From an uncultured Bacilli bacterium (GTDB lineage Bacteria > Bacillota_I > Bacilli_A > RF39 > UBA660): a stretch of 5,661 nt of DNA. The notes under the pieces were generated by a model, which worked only from the letters and a program-made list of their open reading frames with translations, had not been told where the DNA came from and ran no database searches. Position 1 is the first letter of the stretch. Every line of letters begins with the position of its first letter. Below are positions 1-5,638 of this stretch, piece after piece. The position numbers were made by a program, and so were the translations under genes. The DNA lies in contig CANQZX010000061.1 of NCBI GenBank assembly GCA_947628445.1, positions 1-5,661 of the forward strand, written 5' to 3'.

Positions 1-21
1 AAAACTTTATTTAATTAAAAA

Positions 22-52
22 GAGAGCATTCTTCTTTATAAGCTCTCGTTTT
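22..52. terminator. Hairpin terminator of a flanking gene, possibly bidirectional
   Basis: GAGAGC (22-27) pairs perfectly with GCTCTC (42-47) across a 14-nt AT-rich loop. On the + strand the stem is followed by GTTTT. On the - strand it is followed directly by five T residues (complement of 17-21), so it could work in both directions. No gene inside the window ends here, so it probably serves a + strand gene whose 3' end lies at or just before position 1. The large loop and short + strand U-run make it weaker than the hairpin at 222-244. Confidence 0.6.
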
Positions 53-65
53 AACATGACTTAGT

Positions 66-94
66 CTGAATAGTTACATATTTTACCATATAAT
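66..94 (+). promoter_or_regulatory. Possible sigma-A promoter ahead of a candidate small RNA
   Basis: A perfect -10 hexamer TATAAT (89-94) sits 17 nt downstream of CTGAAT (66-71), which matches the -35 consensus at three of six positions. Transcription would begin near 101 and run to the strong terminator at 222-244 without meeting a convincing gene. In sequence this AT-rich a TATAAT can arise by chance. The optimal spacing and the orphan terminator downstream are the reasons for listing it. Confidence 0.3.
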
Positions 95-100
95 CTCAAA

Positions 101-245
101 TTTTTAGAGACATCAAGGGAATTTTGTGCTAAAATATTATCAGAGATTGATATTTTATATATCAAATCGTTATGAGTGAAAGTTGTAAATATCTTCCACA
201 ATCGCTCCAATTGAAATCATTCGAACCGTTTCGGTTCGTTTTTTG
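101..245 (+). ncRNA. Candidate small RNA or short leader transcript of unknown function
   Basis: This is the interval between a possible promoter (66-94) and an intrinsic terminator (222-244), in a stretch of almost 400 bases with no recognisable protein gene. It contains an inverted repeat, TTGATAT (147-153) with ATATCAA (159-165), around a 5-nt loop. A very short reading frame of 17 codons starts at GTG 126 behind AAGGGA (115-120) and stops at TGA 177-179. It could be a leader peptide but is too short to support. I do not recognise a riboswitch, T-box or known sRNA family. The transcript is inferred only from the flanking signals. A decayed gene with a surviving terminator would look the same. 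Confidence 0.25.
222..244 (+). terminator. Strong intrinsic terminator
   Basis: CGAACCG (222-228) and CGGTTCG (232-238) form a perfect seven-base-pair stem with a TTT loop, followed at once by six T residues (239-244). The T-run exists only in the + direction, so it stops rightward transcription. It lies well upstream of the operon at 393 and has no gene directly before it, which points to an unannotated short transcript or to read-through protection. Confidence 0.85.
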
Positions 246-313
246 TTGTTAAAATATTGCCCCTAAAAAATTTTTTATTATCTTAGGTCAAATAACCATA
301 CCGATTATTTATT

Positions 314-344
314 TTGGCATAAATTATGAGTGGGATAGTACAAT
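314..344 (+). promoter_or_regulatory. Weak promoter candidate for the SipW-like operon
   Basis: TTGGCA (314-319) resembles a -35 element and TACAAT (339-344) a -10 element. The 19-nt spacer is longer than the usual 17. A start near 351 would leave a leader of about 42 nt before the TTG start at 393. A small palindrome, CATAA-A-TTATG (318-328), lies inside the spacer and might bind a regulator, though it is short. No better promoter is visible between the terminator at 222-244 and the gene. Confidence 0.35.
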
Positions 345-377
345 GCTATTTCCATTAATTTTTAAAATACTAAATAG

Positions 378-384
378 AAAGGGG
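378..384 (+). promoter_or_regulatory. Ribosome binding site that sets the TTG start at 393
   Basis: AAAGGGG lies 8 nt before TTG 393. There is no in-frame ATG near it; the next ATG falls inside the signal peptide's hydrophobic core. The site therefore supports UUG initiation, giving a normal lysine-rich n-region at the N-terminus. Confidence 0.7.
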
Positions 385-392
385 AAATTAAT

Positions 393-893
393 TTGCCTAA
401 GAAGAAATTAATAATTCTGATATCCTTTCTTATGGCTATTATTTTAATGGCCGTAGGGTATTCAACTTTTGCTACCGATTTTACTATCAAAGGAACGACC
501 GAAATAACTGGTAATTGGGATGTGAGAATAACCAACATTACCGCAACGCAAGTGCCTGATGGTTGTGATGCCGGAACCCCAACTTTTACAAAAGATTCAA
601 TTAATTTTTCGGCGAAACTTAATAAACCAGGCGATGAAATAATTTATGCGGTTACGATTGAAAATCTAGGAACCATTAATGCCGAATTACAAACCATCAT
701 ATTTACTGAAGAAATAGATGGAATTGAAGAAATCAACTATACCACCTCGGAACTTAAAAAAGATTTAAATGTAGGTGATGCCACTACTTTTAATATCATT
801 GTAACTTATGTTAAAAATACCGAAAGTGTTCCTGATGTGAAAACGAAAACACTAACAGGGATAATTCAATATGTTCAAAAAGATACCACTTAA
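393..893 (+). CDS. Small exported protein with SipW-type signal peptide (TasA/CalY-like substrate candidate)
   Basis: This 166-residue protein is probably secreted, and is the likely substrate of the signal peptidase encoded just downstream. The N-terminus has a PKKK basic stretch (2-5), a hydrophobic core (about 6-21), then GYSTFATDF (22-30), followed by TIKGTTEITGNWDV. This layout matches SipW-dependent signal peptides such as that of TasA, where a GTWAAF-type site is followed by a glycine-rich beta segment. Cleavage is likely near A27. The remainder reads as one beta-rich domain with alternating hydrophobic residues (for example KPGDEIIYAVTIENLGTINA) and ends in a strand around LTGIIQYVQ. 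There is no LPXTG sorting motif, C-terminal membrane anchor or catalytic motif, so a secreted or fibre-forming structural role is more likely than an enzyme. It starts at TTG with a strong Shine-Dalgarno. Its last 23 bases overlap the next gene, suggesting translational coupling. The exact function is unknown. The secretion class is fairly secure, whereas fibre formation is only an analogy. Confidence 0.8.
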   Translation: MPKKKLIILISFLMAIILMAVGYSTFATDFTIKGTTEITGNWDVRITNITATQVPDGCDAGTPTFTKDSINFSAKLNKPGDEIIYAVTIENLGTINAELQTIIFTEEIDGIEEINYTTSELKKDLNVGDATTFNIIVTYVKNTESVPDVKTKTLTGIIQYVQKDTT

Positions 894-1950
894 AAAGAAA
901 TTCTTGTTTTTTCTTTTAAGCATCTATACAATTATTCATATCTTCTTTGCCAATACTTTTATTACTCCTTTATTTTGGTTAAGTTTTTTAATCATTTTCT
1001 ATTATCCAGCTTTTAATTTACCCAAGAGAAAAGAACTAAACTTTACTTTAACTATCGCGCTTAGTTTTTTTATTCTTTATTTAGTTGGTGGCATTGCTTT
1101 TGGCTTTAATAAAGATTATTTTGATGCTCCCTTAATTAATATTTTCCTAAATTTAGGTAATGCCATTTTACTTATCTTTGGTATGGAAATGCTCCGTTTT
1201 AAACTTATTAAAAACAATAAAAATAATTTTTTAGTGATAGCGTTAATAACCTTATTAATGATCATAAGTGAGCTTAATTTTAAAAACCTTTTTCTTGCTC
1301 CTAAACTTATTTTATTCCACTTATTTATTTCCTTAATTATCCCTCTTATTGCCCAAAATATTTTATATACTTACCTTTCTTTAAAGACTCATTATGATAT
1401 TCCTATAATTATAAGGTTATTTGATGAGGTACCTAACATGCTTATCCCAATTATGCTTAACCGTAATTGGTTTATTACCGGATCTTTTGCCCTTATTAAA
1501 GTATTAATTATTTATTATTTATTTAAAACCTTTATTTTTAAAACCAAAACAAATAATCATCATTTTAAATTAAACAAGATTCTTTATCCTTTAACCATTA
1601 TTAGTTCTATTTTTTTAATACTATTTATGTTAGGTTTATTTCCATACCAACCCATAGCGATATTATCAAATAGTATGAATCCTACTTTTAAAAGAGGCGA
1701 TATCGTCATTTATAAAAAACAAGAAGATATTAAGCCCGGCGATATTATTGTCTTTCAATACCAAAATGAAAACATTGTCCACCGGGTGGTAAGTATCAAT
1801 GAATACTTTGTTACTAAAGGTGATGCTAACAATGATATCGATTATATCAAAGTTAAAAAAGAAGATATCAAAGGTGTTTATCAGTTTTCCCTACAATATT
1901 TAGGTTATCCCTCTATTTGGTTAAATGAATTATTTACAAAGGAGAATTAA
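871..1950 (+). CDS. Polytopic membrane protein with C-terminal S26B (SipW/ER-type) signal peptidase domain
   Basis: This is a signal peptidase I of the S26B type, expected to cleave exported precursors at the outer face of the membrane. The catalytic part is C-terminal (about 258-345). It has SNSMNPT with the likely nucleophile S268, then RGDIVIYKK and KPGDIIVFQ, then IVHRVV with H304 in the place of the bacterial general-base lysine, and TKGDANNDID (315-324) with conserved aspartates D318/D322. The Ser-His arrangement is the hallmark of the ER/archaeal/SipW branch. Before it lie roughly 255 residues with about eight hydrophobic segments (about 12-50 as two, 58-79, 86-110, 118-137, 146-169, 195-223, 238-257). 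This makes the 359-residue protein much longer than SipW of Bacillus subtilis, at around 190. The N-terminal part is not a domain whose function I recognise. The ATG at 871 has CAGGG ten bases upstream and lies within the 3' end of the preceding gene, whose product is the obvious substrate. The stop at 1948-1950 abuts the next start. Confidence 0.85.
   Translation: MFKKIPLKKKFLFFLLSIYTIIHIFFANTFITPLFWLSFLIIFYYPAFNLPKRKELNFTLTIALSFFILYLVGGIAFGFNKDYFDAPLINIFLNLGNAILLIFGMEMLRFKLIKNNKNNFLVIALITLLMIISELNFKNLFLAPKLILFHLFISLIIPLIAQNILYTYLSLKTHYDIPIIIRLFDEVPNMLIPIMLNRNWFITGSFALIKVLIIYYLFKTFIFKTKTNNHHFKLNKILYPLTIISSIFLILFMLGLFPYQPIAILSNSMNPTFKRGDIVIYKKQEDIKPGDIIVFQYQNENIVHRVVSINEYFVTKGDANNDIDYIKVKKEDIKGVYQFSLQYLGYPSIWLNELFTKEN
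1938..1944 (+). promoter_or_regulatory. Ribosome binding site that sets the TTG start at 1952
   Basis: AAAGGAG sits 7 nt before TTG 1952, an optimal distance. An in-frame ATG at 1925 has no Shine-Dalgarno and would lie upstream of this site, adding nine residues in front of the KIKK n-region. The TTG is the better start. The site lies within the last codons of the signal peptidase gene, so translation of the two is linked. Confidence 0.75.
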
Positions 1951-1951
1951 A

Positions 1952-2863
1952 TTGGCAGAAAAAATAAAAAAACTTTTACCTTTATTAGGTATTATTCTTT
2001 TAGTTATTCTTCTTTCTTTAGTCATAATATTTATTAATAAAAATATCCCTAAGGCCAAAACTTATCAATTAAAAAATAAAACATCATATACCGTTACTTT
2101 AAATCCCAATAATTACTATGCTAGTGATAAAATAAAGGCTCATAATTATTATATTGCTAAAGCCATTAAAAGTATTGATATTTATTTTGATTATGAAATA
2201 AAAAAGCAAAACAAAGAAAAGATCAATTATTCTTATGATATTGCAGCAACTATCAAGAGTTATGCAGATAATGGAACAAAATTAATTTGGACTAAGGATT
2301 TTCCTATAAAAAGGCAAAAGAAGCTAAGTCAAAAAGTCATAAAGATAAAGGAAAATTATGAGTTAGATTATCAGTTCTATGTTAATTATCTTAAAACATT
2401 TCAAGAATATTATAATATAAAGACGGAAAGTTACTTATATGTAAAACTTAATGTTAAAATTAATGATAAAGATTCCGCGGCCGTTTTATTAACTATTCCT
2501 CTTAGTGAAAATATTATTGAAATAACAGAAAAAGAAGATAAGAATTCTTTTGAAAATAAACAAAATATGGATTATAAAAAAGTAATAGTTTTTATTATTT
2601 TGACTATTGCGGATATTTATCTAATTTTTAGAACTTTAAGTCCTAAAGAAAAGGACAAAATCATTTTAAAAGAATATCATGATATCATTATACCTATTCA
2701 AAATAAACCAAATATTAATACGGATCATATTTTATATTTAGCTAGTTTAAAAGCTTTAATTAATATCGCTTTAAACAACGATATAAACGTATTTAATTAT
2801 CAAAATATCTATTACATAATCATAGATAATATTTATTATATTTATAATATGAATCAAGAATAA
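1952..2863 (+). CDS. Two-TM membrane protein resembling DUF5305 family, SipW-operon partner
   Basis: With the TTG start this is a 303-residue protein. It has a short basic N-terminus (AEKIKK), a first membrane helix (about 9-28), an extracytoplasmic region of about 175 residues rich in Tyr/Asn/Lys with alternating beta-like hydrophobicity (about 30-205), a second helix (about 210-228, KVIVFIILTIADIYLIF) and a cytoplasmic tail (about 230-303). The tail pattern, ILKEYHDIII, then LYLASLKALINIALNN, then IYYIIIDNIYYIY, resembles the C-terminus of DUF5305 proteins as I recall them. As I recall, that family is commonly encoded next to S26B signal peptidases in archaea and some Firmicutes. No catalytic residues are evident. 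The position, one nucleotide after the peptidase stop, suggests it assists export, processing or assembly of the small exported protein. The family assignment is from pattern memory and moderately sure; the molecular role is unknown. The gene ends at a bidirectional terminator. Confidence 0.75.
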   Translation: MAEKIKKLLPLLGIILLVILLSLVIIFINKNIPKAKTYQLKNKTSYTVTLNPNNYYASDKIKAHNYYIAKAIKSIDIYFDYEIKKQNKEKINYSYDIAATIKSYADNGTKLIWTKDFPIKRQKKLSQKVIKIKENYELDYQFYVNYLKTFQEYYNIKTESYLYVKLNVKINDKDSAAVLLTIPLSENIIEITEKEDKNSFENKQNMDYKKVIVFIILTIADIYLIFRTLSPKEKDKIILKEYHDIIIPIQNKPNINTDHILYLASLKALINIALNNDINVFNYQNIYYIIIDNIYYIYNMNQE

Positions 2864-2900
2864 AAAAACGGTTTTGAGTAATAGCTCTAATCGTCTTTTT
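2862..2900. terminator. Bidirectional terminator between convergent operons
   Basis: ACGGTT (2868-2873) pairs with AATCGT (2889-2894), with one G-U pair. Above a small internal loop, GAG (2876-2878) pairs with CTC (2885-2887). The stem is flanked by an A-run (2862-2868) and a T-run (2896-2900), so each strand has a stem followed by a U-tract. It ends the SipW-like operon on the + strand and the restriction-modification operon on the - strand, whose last stop codon (2899-2901) overlaps the right edge. Confidence 0.75.
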
Positions 2901-3984
2901 ATTTGTAATAAGTATCAAAAATAACTTTTAATATTGGTTCAGTAAAGCCAATACTCTCAAAATCGTTAATTCTTTTTTTAACAATCGCATCAAACACTTT
3001 TTTCTTTTCTTCCCGAGTTCCATATGTAATTTGGGCGTGACATAAAGGACATAAAGCCACCATATTTTCAATGCAATCTAGTTTAATATTCGGAAAGTTT
3101 TTTTGAGCTGACATAGGAATCATATGATGTCCTTCTAAGTAATTTGGCAAAGATGTTGTTTTAAAAGTAATATGATTTGAATCTACTTCGCACTTAAAGT
3201 CTTCTAATTCAAGTCTAGTATTTTTAATTTTATCATCTGTTGGAAATCTGGCATTTCTACTACCTCTAGAAGATAAAAATTCCTCATAATATTCGAGCAT
3301 GTTAAAATTTTTATTTTCTTCATGCATTTTGGCAAGTTCTTCTTTAGAATATGTTTTAATACCTTTAATATTATTTTGAAATGTATTTTCTTGTTCAATT
3401 TTATATTCTAATTTATTATCTTCATTATTTAAATAATGAATCTTTGCTTCAATTTCACTAGCGTACTCATAACCTTTAGGTTTTAAAGTATAAGTAAATG
3501 GTTTGGTAAGGGATTGATTAAATAATTCGGCATTCTTTTGTTTGGTAATATTAGATACTAAAATGTTTCTTATTGTTTGATCAATCACATCCTGTTGCGA
3601 TGATAAGTTTTGTTGAATCATTAAATCAACAGGCGTATAATCGCGATAAATTTGCTTAAAGGTTATTCTCGCAGCCGCCGAGGTTATTCCCGGATTTTCA
3701 CGAACTATATAGCATAAATATTTTCTTATTTCTTCTTCATTAGATTTAAATAATTGATATCTATTACGCGAATCTAAAACAAAAAAAGCATCTCTATTTT
3801 CTAATCTTTCTGATTCCTTTATAGAATTATTTTTAATAATTGTTTCGTAGGCAGAGCGTGATATAGCAAAGTCCTTTTTTACCCAGCCATATACTTCTTC
3901 ACTTAATAAATCCTTTGGACCTTGGCGACCATTTCTATTAATTAATTCTATAATTTTAATAATTGTTTTATAATCACTCACCAT
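2899..3984 (-). CDS. HNH nuclease, probable Type II restriction endonuclease
   Basis: A 361-residue protein with a C-terminal HNH (beta-beta-alpha-metal) nuclease domain. The motif runs KCEVDSNHITF (264-274), then YLEGHHMIPM (282-291) with H286/H287 as metal ligand and general base, then IENMVAL with N307, then CPLCH (312-316). C265, C312 and C315, perhaps with H271, probably hold a structural zinc. Where many relatives read CPxCHxxIH, this one reads CHAQIT, so a threonine (T320) replaces the last histidine. The N-terminal 250 residues show no family I recognise. Residues about 5-80 look like a helix-turn-helix or winged-helix region and could recognise DNA, which is inference. Its ATG lies inside the end of the upstream methyltransferase gene (ATGGTGAGTGA overlap), with AAAGGAG only 4 nt before. 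GTG at 3981, 7 nt from the site, is an alternative. The M-then-R order and coupling suggest it cuts unmethylated copies of the methyltransferase's site. A non-restriction HNH defence role is possible. Confidence 0.82.
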   Translation of the reverse strand: MVSDYKTIIKIIELINRNGRQGPKDLLSEEVYGWVKKDFAISRSAYETIIKNNSIKESERLENRDAFFVLDSRNRYQLFKSNEEEIRKYLCYIVRENPGITSAAARITFKQIYRDYTPVDLMIQQNLSSQQDVIDQTIRNILVSNITKQKNAELFNQSLTKPFTYTLKPKGYEYASEIEAKIHYLNNEDNKLEYKIEQENTFQNNIKGIKTYSKEELAKMHEENKNFNMLEYYEEFLSSRGSRNARFPTDDKIKNTRLELEDFKCEVDSNHITFKTTSLPNYLEGHHMIPMSAQKNFPNIKLDCIENMVALCPLCHAQITYGTREEKKKVFDAIVKKRINDFESIGFTEPILKVIFDTYYK

Positions 3985-5083
3985 GATTCTCCTTTCTTAC
4001 AATAAATAAATACTCAATTGTATGTAGACTACGATTATTTAAATTTCGCGAAGCCCTATACGTATTATATCCTTTTTCTAAGGTTGTTACTTTTCCTATT
4101 TTATTTAACATTTCTTCCATTTCTACTTTACTAATAAAACCTTCATTATTAAAAGAAATCAACAAATATTTGCTTTTAATGGTAGCACATAAGTCTCGCA
4201 TAGAATCCAAGGCTTCCTTCTTTTTATTGTAATTAGAATGATTCCACTTTTCCGGAATACCTGATACTTTACTAATTTCTAAAGGCTTTTGATAATCATT
4301 TATTAAGTTCAACATGAAATAATTAGAACCATAAGGATGTTGATTATATGGTGGATCCATATATACCAAATCGATATTTTCTAATTCTTTAGCCAATGTA
4401 TTAGCGTCTTTTTTATAATTAATTACTTGGCATTCAAAATTACTAAAAATAGGATAAGGTAAATCGATATCCGCCATAATTCGCGCTAAGGCATTTTTAC
4501 CAATTCCGCCATATTGACCTATTCCTTCTTTGTTTTTATAAAAGCCTTTAAAAACCCCTCCCGTATTATTTTTTACAGAAGCTTCCGCTAATAAAGGGGC
4601 AATAAAATAAGCCTGTTCTTCTTGGGGAAGATTAGCTATTAATTTTCTACAAGTATCAATATACATTGCATTTCTTTTAGTAAAGAAAACTCGTTCACCT
4701 TTTTGAATATTGTTTGTATCTTTTGGGGCATATAATTCTGATATAAAGCCCTCTGTTAATTCGTTATTTAATTGTTCTTTTAAGTAATTATAATCACTAA
4801 CTAACTTATCTAAATCCAATTCTGATTTATTCGCAAGATAACATTTATTTAAAGTATACGAATAACTTTCCAAATCATTAGTAATTAACAAATTAGCATA
4901 TTTTTTTAAATATCTAGCCACAATTCCCGAACCAGAGAAAATATCTACTATATTAAGTTTTTCCTTTTTTAGATCCTTTCTTACAAGCTCTACACCTGTA
5001 CCAATGAAATCTAGAAGACTTCTTTTGTTTCCTAAATATGTTATTATTTGTTCGGTTAAGAATTGCTCATTTTCCGTTTTCAT
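3974..5083 (-). CDS. D12-class (alpha) adenine-N6 DNA methyltransferase
   Basis: A 369-residue enzyme that transfers a methyl group from S-adenosylmethionine to N6 of adenine in a specific DNA site. Motifs follow the alpha (Dam/D12) order. Motif X is TYLGNKRSLLDFI (15-27), the SAM-binding motif I is VDIFSGSGIVARYL (46-59), and motif IV is LVYMDPPYNQHPYGSNYF (239-256) with the catalytic DPPY at 243-246. A later ISFNNEGF segment (309-316) is typical of the family. The region between motifs I and IV (about 60-235) should contain the target-recognition domain. All motifs are intact, so it is probably active. The start ATG at 5083 has a near-perfect AGGAGG 4 nt upstream. The end overlaps the HNH nuclease gene by 11 nt, arguing for a Type II restriction-modification pair in which the protective enzyme is made first. 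Sequence specificity cannot be read from the sequence. An orphan regulatory methylase is less likely given its neighbour. Confidence 0.93.
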   Translation of the reverse strand: MKTENEQFLTEQIITYLGNKRSLLDFIGTGVELVRKDLKKEKLNIVDIFSGSGIVARYLKKYANLLITNDLESYSYTLNKCYLANKSELDLDKLVSDYNYLKEQLNNELTEGFISELYAPKDTNNIQKGERVFFTKRNAMYIDTCRKLIANLPQEEQAYFIAPLLAEASVKNNTGGVFKGFYKNKEGIGQYGGIGKNALARIMADIDLPYPIFSNFECQVINYKKDANTLAKELENIDLVYMDPPYNQHPYGSNYFMLNLINDYQKPLEISKVSGIPEKWNHSNYNKKKEALDSMRDLCATIKSKYLLISFNNEGFISKVEMEEMLNKIGKVTTLEKGYNTYRASRNLNNRSLHTIEYLFIVRKENHGE

Positions 5084-5111
5084 TTTGCCTCCTAGTATCG
5101 GGTCTAATATT

Positions 5112-5120
5112 ATTGTAACA
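5112..5120 (-). promoter_or_regulatory. Extended -10 promoter for the restriction-modification operon
   Basis: Read on the - strand, this is TGTTACAAT: a TACAAT -10 element (5117-5112) preceded by the TGn extension (5120-5118). No good -35 hexamer is seen at 16-18 nt further upstream, which fits an extended -10 promoter. Transcription would start near 5105, leaving a leader of about 20 nt that carries the AGGAGG site of the methyltransferase gene. Confidence 0.45.
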
Positions 5121-5187
5121 TAAAATGATTTAATTTAGTTAGTATTTAACAAAAGTTAATCTAAAAACCTATTCTTTTTAAATAATT

Positions 5188-5196
5188 TGTTATAAT
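5188..5196 (+). promoter_or_regulatory. Extended -10 promoter for the small four-TM protein
   Basis: TGTTATAAT has a consensus TATAAT (5191-5196) with the TGn extension (5188-5190). The -35 region is poor. A start near 5203 leaves about 25 nt before the gene, including a GAGG Shine-Dalgarno at 5219-5222. It faces away from the methyltransferase promoter, about 70 bp apart. Confidence 0.55.
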
Positions 5197-5227
5197 GGAT
5201 AATATAAATTAAGTTAATGAGGTTATG

Positions 5228-5587
5228 ATGAAAATAGCGAAAGAAAAAATATATCTTATTGGTAATATTATAAGTGTTACTTTTGTTTCTACTGTTTTAA
5301 TTTGGGCCTTTGGGGAAAATGACATTTATACCCAACTCTTTATTTTACCTTTTATTATTTGTGCTTTAGCCAAACTATGCGAATATATTTTTCTTTTAAT
5401 TAATAAAGCTAAATTTATTCCCATCTGCCAATTAATCTTTAAAATTAGTTTTAGTATTTATGTTCTAGGTCTTTTAATTTATGCCTTTTATTATAGTATT
5501 AAAAATGAAGCTTATTCTTCTTTTATTTTCTTAATCCCTTTTATTATCATAGGAATCATTTTATTACGCAAATTAATAAAAAAATAA
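5228..5587 (+). CDS. Small four-TM membrane protein of unknown function
   Basis: A 119-residue, strongly hydrophobic protein with about four predicted membrane helices, at roughly 8-28, 31-55, 61-86 and 91-114. Short basic loops separate them and the C-terminus is RKLIKK, giving a lysine-rich cytoplasmic end. There is no signal peptidase site, catalytic motif or family signature I recognise. ATG 5228 is chosen because GAGG (5219-5222) is 5 nt upstream of it. The adjacent in-frame ATG at 5225 is only 2 nt from that site and would add a single methionine. It is a single-gene unit with its own extended -10 promoter and a strong terminator, divergent from the restriction-modification operon. Nothing in the sequence ties its role to that system. 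The gene looks real from its promoter, ribosome site, helix periodicity and terminator. Confidence 0.7.
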   Translation: MKIAKEKIYLIGNIISVTFVSTVLIWAFGENDIYTQLFILPFIICALAKLCEYIFLLINKAKFIPICQLIFKISFSIYVLGLLIYAFYYSIKNEAYSSFIFLIPFIIIGIILLRKLIKK

Positions 5588-5593
5588 AAGGGG

Positions 5594-5638
5594 CTGTCCG
5601 GAAATTAAGTAATTAATTTCTAGACAGTTTCTTTTTTT
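5594..5638 (+). terminator. Strong intrinsic terminator of the four-TM gene
   Basis: CTGTC (5594-5598) pairs with GACAG (5623-5627), and GAAATTAA (5601-5608) pairs with TTAATTTC (5613-5620) around a GTAA loop. A C/A mismatch and a G-U pair lie between the two stem parts. TTTCTTTTTTT follows. It begins 7 nt after the stop codon, as expected for a terminator of this gene. The outer GGGGCTGTC sequence also resembles ends of some insertion sequences, but no transposase is present. Confidence 0.85.

Noticed and set aside
173..253. 26-codon frame starting at an ATG near 173 and running through the 222-244 terminator
   Set aside because: It has no ribosome site and reads straight through a terminator hairpin, so it is almost certainly chance.
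262..287. CCTAA/TTAGG inverted repeat around an A/T run as a terminator or riboswitch element
   Set aside because: The stem is only five pairs with a 16-nt loop in a very AT-rich stretch, and no known riboswitch signature is present.
1925..1951. ATG at 1925 as the start of the DUF5305-like gene
   Set aside because: It has no Shine-Dalgarno and lies inside the peptidase gene upstream of a perfectly placed AAAGGAG that serves TTG 1952.
3204..3398. 64-codon open frame on the - strand
   Set aside because: It lies entirely within the HNH nuclease gene in another frame, has no supporting ribosome site and encodes no recognisable protein.
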